NCBI RefSeq assembly: GCF_014652535.1
Contig: NZ_BMYZ01000001.1
Span: forward strand, 682,001 to 746,000
Source of the DNA: Cellvibrio zantedeschiae
GTDB taxonomy: Bacteria; Pseudomonadota; Gammaproteobacteria; Pseudomonadales; Cellvibrionaceae
Length of the DNA: 64,000 nt
Direction of reading: 5' to 3'
The notes under the pieces are model-generated. The model was not told the DNA's origin, searched no databases, and was given only the letters and a program-made list of their open reading frames with translations. Below are positions 60,579-64,000 of this stretch, piece after piece. Within the stretch, counting starts at the first letter, position 1; each line of letters starts with the position of its first letter. The translations under genes were made by a program, and so were the position numbers.

Positions 60579-61514
60579 GTGGATAAACGCAGCCCACCTG
60601 AATTTCGCACATCATTCTACGGCCCACGTTATTGGCCCACTTGGCTGGGGCTTGGGTTTTTCCATATCTTGGGCGCCTTGCCCATGTCCATTAGTTTGGC
60701 ATTTGGACGCTTACTCGGTGATGTGTTCTTTTATGTGGCGGGTTCGCGTAAGCATATCGCCAAGGTCAATATCGCCCAGTGTTTTCCGCAGTTGTCGGCA
60801 GAAGAACAGCACACCCTGTTGCGCAAGGTTATGCATTCCACCGGAAAGAGCGTGGTTGAAACATCTGTAGCTCTCTGGGGGCCCGAGCGTCAATTAAAGC
60901 AGCGGTACACCATACGCGGTTTGGAGCATATAGAGGCGGCGCAGGCCAGAGGGCAGGGAGTCTTGCTGGTGGGTTGCCATTTCACCACCTTGGATGCAGC
61001 GGCTCGTATTTTGGCATTCCACATCAAATACGACATGCTCTATCGCAAAGATCCCAATCCACTGCTGGCTTACAAGCTTATTAGTGCCCGCGAGCGTTTT
61101 GCCGGCAATGCCATAGTGCGCAACGACACCCGTCAATTGATCAAAAATCTGCGTCAGGGAAATGTTGTTTGGTATGCGCCGGATCAGGACTTCGGGGCTA
61201 AATACAGTGTCTTCGCCCCGTTTTTTGGGGTGCAAGCAGCCACGGTTGTGGGCACTGCACGTATTGCGGAGCTCGGTAAGGCGGCCGTGATTCCTTTCGC
61301 TCATTATCGCGACGAAAACAACCATTACCATTTGGTCATAGAGCCGCCTTTGGAGGGTTATCCAAGTGGTGACGATGTCGCTGATGCGACTCGCATTAAC
61401 CATTGTATAGAAACGGCAATTGCCAAGCAGCCGGATCAATATCTGTGGGTGCATCGCCGCTTTAAAACCCGTCCGGTGGGTGAGGCGAGTTTGTACGCGA
61501 AACCCAAATCCTGA
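60579..61514 (+). CDS. Lipid A biosynthesis acyltransferase (LpxL/HtrB type)
   Basis: 311 residues from a GTG after AAAGGATCC. One membrane helix lies near residues 23-41. The HX4D motif is GCHFTTLDAAARIL (about residue 132). RNDTRQLIKNLRQGNVVWYAPDQDFG and FFGVQAATV are family blocks. It adds a secondary acyl chain to Kdo2-lipid IVA at the inner membrane. LpxL versus LpxM or LpxP cannot be separated by eye; LpxL is most likely. Confidence 0.87.
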   Translation: MDKRSPPEFRTSFYGPRYWPTWLGLGFFHILGALPMSISLAFGRLLGDVFFYVAGSRKHIAKVNIAQCFPQLSAEEQHTLLRKVMHSTGKSVVETSVALWGPERQLKQRYTIRGLEHIEAAQARGQGVLLVGCHFTTLDAAARILAFHIKYDMLYRKDPNPLLAYKLISARERFAGNAIVRNDTRQLIKNLRQGNVVWYAPDQDFGAKYSVFAPFFGVQAATVVGTARIAELGKAAVIPFAHYRDENNHYHLVIEPPLEGYPSGDDVADATRINHCIETAIAKQPDQYLWVHRRFKTRPVGEASLYAKPKS

Positions 61515-61606
61515 GCTAGAGTGTAGGCAGGGCTTGTGATCTGGTAAAAAAAGCCGGAACCTCTGACCAGAATGTGGTATAAGGCGCGCCTTAAACCTTG
61601 GCGCAA

Positions 61607-61657
61607 CCTTGATTTGCCTTGATAGAACCTTGACTTGATAGAACTGGCCTTGATAGG
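61607..61657. repeat. Short degenerate tandem repeats before corA
   Basis: CCTTGATAGAA at 61617-61627, CTTGATAGAA at 61634-61643 and CCTTGATAGG at 61648-61657, with partial units at 61607 and 61628. They fill most of the corA leader. Confidence 0.6.
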
Positions 61658-61674
61658 GCTGTAGAGGAACACTG

Positions 61675-62631
61675 ATGTTAAGAATGTTTAAAATTCAAGG
61701 CCAATTGCTGCGCGAAGAGGCGGTTAATGCCGATGAGCTCAAGGTCACCATGGCAAATGCCGTCTGGATTGACGCCCATGAGCCCAGTGACGAGGAGCGT
61801 GACGAGCTCAATACCTTTCTGCGTGCCGAACTGCCCGAATCAGACGACGTCGATGAGATCGAATTCTCCGCGCGTTATTTCCAGGATAATGAAGGTGTTC
61901 ACGTTCACTCCCTGTTTCTGTCTCCCGGTGAAAACGGCCGTCATAACACCGTAACCGTAGCATTCCTCCTGCAAGACAAGCGTTTGATTACTGTTCGCGA
62001 AGGCGACCTGGCAGACTTCCGTCTTCTGCGTATGCGCGCTCGTCGTGGGCAGGTGCATATTATTTCGCCGCAAGATTTGCTCATCACCATGTTCGAGCAA
62101 AAGGTTGAGAACCTCGCGGACGCCTTGGAAGATATTCATCGCAAGCTCGAAGAAGTTAGTCACATGGTGCTGGAAGATGAGGATTCAGAGCTGGAAGAGG
62201 CGATTGATAAGCTTGCCAAGTTGGAAGATAGCAATGGAAAAATCCGCCTGTGTTTGATGGATACCCAGCGCTCAATCTCCTTTTTGCAGCGCTACATTCG
62301 CGACAACAATGAACTCAACGAAACAGCGCGTGAGATCAAGCGTGACGTGGATACGCTGATGGCGCATACCGCGTTCTTGTTCGATAAAATCAACTTCTTG
62401 ATGGACTCAACGCAAGGCTTCATCAACATTGAACAGAACCAGATTATTAAAACCTTCTCGGTAGCGGCCGTGATTTTCCTGCCGCCCACTGTGGTTGCGA
62501 GCTTTTACGGCATGAACTTTAAAATTATGCCTAACGTGGAGTGGGCGCACGGCTGGGTATTTGCACTCTTGATCATGCTGCTCTCGGGCTTGCTGCCTTA
62601 CTGGTACTTTAAAAGCAAAGATTTGCTGTAA
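61675..62631 (+). CDS. corA: CorA family magnesium/divalent-cation transporter
   Basis: 318 residues. A large acidic cytoplasmic domain covers about 1-250. Two C-terminal membrane helices at about 257-277 and 290-310 flank the selectivity motif YGMNF (GMN). The last residues are YFKSKDLL. It imports Mg2+ (also Co2+ or Ni2+) as a pentamer. A GTAGAGG site precedes the ATG. Confidence 0.93.
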   Translation: MLRMFKIQGQLLREEAVNADELKVTMANAVWIDAHEPSDEERDELNTFLRAELPESDDVDEIEFSARYFQDNEGVHVHSLFLSPGENGRHNTVTVAFLLQDKRLITVREGDLADFRLLRMRARRGQVHIISPQDLLITMFEQKVENLADALEDIHRKLEEVSHMVLEDEDSELEEAIDKLAKLEDSNGKIRLCLMDTQRSISFLQRYIRDNNELNETAREIKRDVDTLMAHTAFLFDKINFLMDSTQGFINIEQNQIIKTFSVAAVIFLPPTVVASFYGMNFKIMPNVEWAHGWVFALLIMLLSGLLPYWYFKSKDLL

Positions 62632-62651
62632 TTTCTGGTTCATCAGACACA

Positions 62652-62679
62652 AAAAAGCCCGATTTATATCGGGCTTTTT
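62652..62679. terminator. Bidirectional terminator after corA
   Basis: AAAAAGCCCGAT (62652-62663) pairs with ATCGGGCTTTTT (62668-62679), loop TTAT. Confidence 0.88.
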
Positions 62680-62691
62680 ACTATTGGGGCT

Positions 62692-63006
62692 TTATTCTTC
62701 TACCCATTCCCAACGCAGTGGCTGGCCAAAATCGTCCAAAATGACTTTCTTTTTAGGGCGAGGTTTAAAGTGCTTTAAAGACGCTTGGGGTTTGCGACGC
62801 GCTTCAATAGCGGCAACAACTTCTGGAATCGGGGTTCGATCTTCCTGGCTTTGGCCCTCGAAAATGCTCATTAGCGGCGCCTGCGCATAGGGGCGGCCGC
62901 TCAAACCGCGCGGAACTTCATTGACGCTACCGCCTTCTTGCAAAAAGGAATCGATTTGCGCCTGCAGCTCCGCATGCAATTCGCGTCTGGTTTTGGTGGG
63001 TTTCAT
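62692..63006 (-). CDS. Conserved hypothetical protein, 104 residues
   Basis: It has no signal peptide or membrane segment. It is basic and hydrophilic. LQAQIDSFLQEGGSVNEVPRGLSGR resembles an opening I have seen in small uncharacterised gammaproteobacterial proteins, and the C-terminus VILDDFGQPLRWEWVEE is also of that type. No function can be assigned. It converges with corA at the terminator. Confidence 0.65.
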   Translation of the reverse strand: MKPTKTRRELHAELQAQIDSFLQEGGSVNEVPRGLSGRPYAQAPLMSIFEGQSQEDRTPIPEVVAAIEARRKPQASLKHFKPRPKKKVILDDFGQPLRWEWVEE

Positions 63007-63371
63007 ACTGCTATTTGTCTGCTCGTAGATCTACAAATTCAAGGGCCATTTGCCAGCATAGCAGCCGCAAGACTGGCTCGGCAACGCTTAAGCTATAATT
63101 GCTGGCAGCGTTTTCATCGCTCGTCCTTGAGCTTTATCTCTTTTATTAAGGCTCTTTATTGTTTTCTATTGATAGGCTTTCTCGCTCTGTTTACTGCGCT
63201 TTCTCGCTTCTATTACTGCGCTTTCTCGCTTATGGGCCGCGCTTTGGGTAAACTGCCGCTCTTTTTTGCGGGTGGCTGAATTTCGCCCACGTTGGCTATA
63301 GTGTTGCCCCCTTTCCAAAGTTGTTCCGTTCTAACCAGGTTGTTCCATCTATTACGTAGTTTCAGGTTGCT
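63007..63371. other. 365-base intergenic region upstream of queE
   Basis: No gene is supported. The middle (63100-63240) is pyrimidine-rich on the plus strand and holds the 22-bp tandem repeat. A queE promoter is expected near 63300-63370 but no clear -35/-10 pair is seen. Confidence 0.5.
63176..63230. repeat. Tandem repeat with 22-bp period
   Basis: GCTTTCTCGCT occurs at 63176, 63198 and 63220, exactly 22 bases apart. The last two units share a 19-base identity (63191-63209 and 63213-63231, TTACTGCGCTTTCTCGCTT). Confidence 0.8.
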
Positions 63372-64000
63372 ATGACTCAAGCCAGTTTGAAAATCACCGA
63401 GATTTTTTACTCCTTGCAAGGTGAATCCACCACTGTAGGTTTACCGACAGTATTTGTGCGCCTGACTGGCTGCCCCCTGCGTTGCTGTTATTGTGATTCT
63501 GAATACGCATTTTATGGGGGTGAACGCCTATCGCTAAACGTCATTCTGGAAAAGGTTGCAAGCTACAATCCACGCTATATTTGCGTAACTGGTGGAGAGC
63601 CCTTGGCGCAACGCGAATGCCTGAAATTGCTAACATTATTGTGCGATGCGGGTTATCAGGTTTCGCTGGAAACCAGCGGTGCCTTGGCGGTAGATGCGGT
63701 TGATCCGCGCGTGATCAAAGTGATGGATTTAAAAACCCCCGGTTCCGGTGAAGTCGCGCGCAATCGCTGGGAAAATATTCCGGTACTTACACCGCAGGAC
63801 CAAATTAAATTTGTAATTTGCAGTCGTGAAGATTACGAGTGGGCGCGTTTCAAGCTAGATGAATTTGCGCTCGCCGAAAAAGTATCCGATGTACTTTTTT
63901 CCCCAAGTTTTGGCCAGATTCAGCCGCTCGAATTAGCGGAGTGGATTCTGGCAGACAATTTAAAAGTTCGCTTTCAACTACAACTGCATAAGCTCCTGTG
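63372..64000 (+). CDS. queE: 7-carboxy-7-deazaguanine synthase QueE (3' end cut by window edge)
   Basis: 209 complete codons are visible; only a few residues are missing, since the last visible QLHKLL is close to the usual end. Radical-SAM cysteines lie in GCPLRCCYCDS (CX3CX2C near residue 34). TGGEPL follows for SAM binding, and LETSG for substrate. QueE forms the deazapurine ring in queuosine biosynthesis. Start ATG at 63372, in a Gln-rich opening MTQASLKITEIFYSLQGE typical of the family. Confidence 0.93.
   Translation, partial: MTQASLKITEIFYSLQGESTTVGLPTVFVRLTGCPLRCCYCDSEYAFYGGERLSLNVILEKVASYNPRYICVTGGEPLAQRECLKLLTLLCDAGYQVSLETSGALAVDAVDPRVIKVMDLKTPGSGEVARNRWENIPVLTPQDQIKFVICSREDYEWARFKLDEFALAEKVSDVLFSPSFGQIQPLELAEWILADNLKVRFQLQLHKLL

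Noticed and set aside
60894-61454. 186-codon open frame antisense to the lipid A acyltransferase gene
   Set aside because: Shadow of a strongly conserved gene; no ribosome site or motif.
63176-63230. Possible CRISPR-like array
   Set aside because: Only three short units with a 22-bp period and almost no spacer; no cas genes nearby.

Overview
This window reads as a chromosomal segment of a plant-polysaccharide-degrading gammaproteobacterium, most likely Cellvibrio or a close relative in Cellvibrionaceae. That placement is an inference. It rests on a GH115 alpha-glucuronidase next to a GH35 beta-galactosidase, a lipoprotein with a long poly-serine linker of the kind common in Cellvibrio and Saccharophagus, gammaproteobacterial housekeeping gene orders (lepA-lepB-DUF4845-rnc-era-recO; gacS/cysM/rlmD/relA), FabV as an enoyl reductase, and moderate GC. 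I see no rRNA, no tRNA, no CRISPR array, no intact insertion sequence and no prophage.

Layout. 1-3080: hemicellulose utilisation (3' end of GH115, then GH35). 3083-8040: small envelope and metabolic genes (His-rich exported protein, MAPEG protein, fabV, deoxyribonucleotidase, a short signal peptidase paralogue, a PlsC-like acyltransferase, DUF2789). 8215-13784: conserved translation, secretion and RNA-processing operon. 13781-23036: gacS/barA-type hybrid kinase, cysM, an inserted CotH-like lipoprotein, rlmD and relA. 23193-27423: TonB-like protein, argS, a crotonase and a dienoyl-CoA-reductase-like SDR. 27790-32882: an RND efflux operon with its TetR regulator and a promoter carrying two operator-like direct repeats. 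32989-37491: peroxiredoxin-like, OsmC and VOC genes, an AT-rich orphan gene among palindromic repeats, argF and argD. 37778-39753: LysR regulator divergent from a quinone-oxidoreductase-like gene, with a perfect palindrome between them. 39824-47001: an Hpt-REC-REC protein with degenerate GGDEF and EAL domains, a PqqU/YncD-like TonB receptor, and hrpB. 47018-53367: twelve tightly packed plus-strand genes. 53542-59372: Spy-like chaperone, OprB porin, chemoreceptor and a BaeSR-like two-component system. 59699-64000: grxD, lpxL-type acyltransferase, corA and queE, which runs off the right edge.

The most interesting unit is 48513-53367. An ECF sigma factor with the C-terminal extension typical of group ECF42 is followed by eight co-directional genes: three VOC/PhnB-fold, one GFA, one DUF1428, one SRPBCC, one DGPF/YCII and one GyrI-like gene. 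In the gap between the sigma gene and the first of these lies TGTCGA-N17-CGAC, which matches the ECF42 promoter motif as I remember it. This suggests a self-contained sigma-controlled regulon of small-molecule-binding or detoxification proteins.

Many starts given here are later than the longest open frame. They were chosen from ribosome binding sites, signal peptides, family length or a terminator lying in the way. Function calls come from motif recognition by eye; no database search was run.
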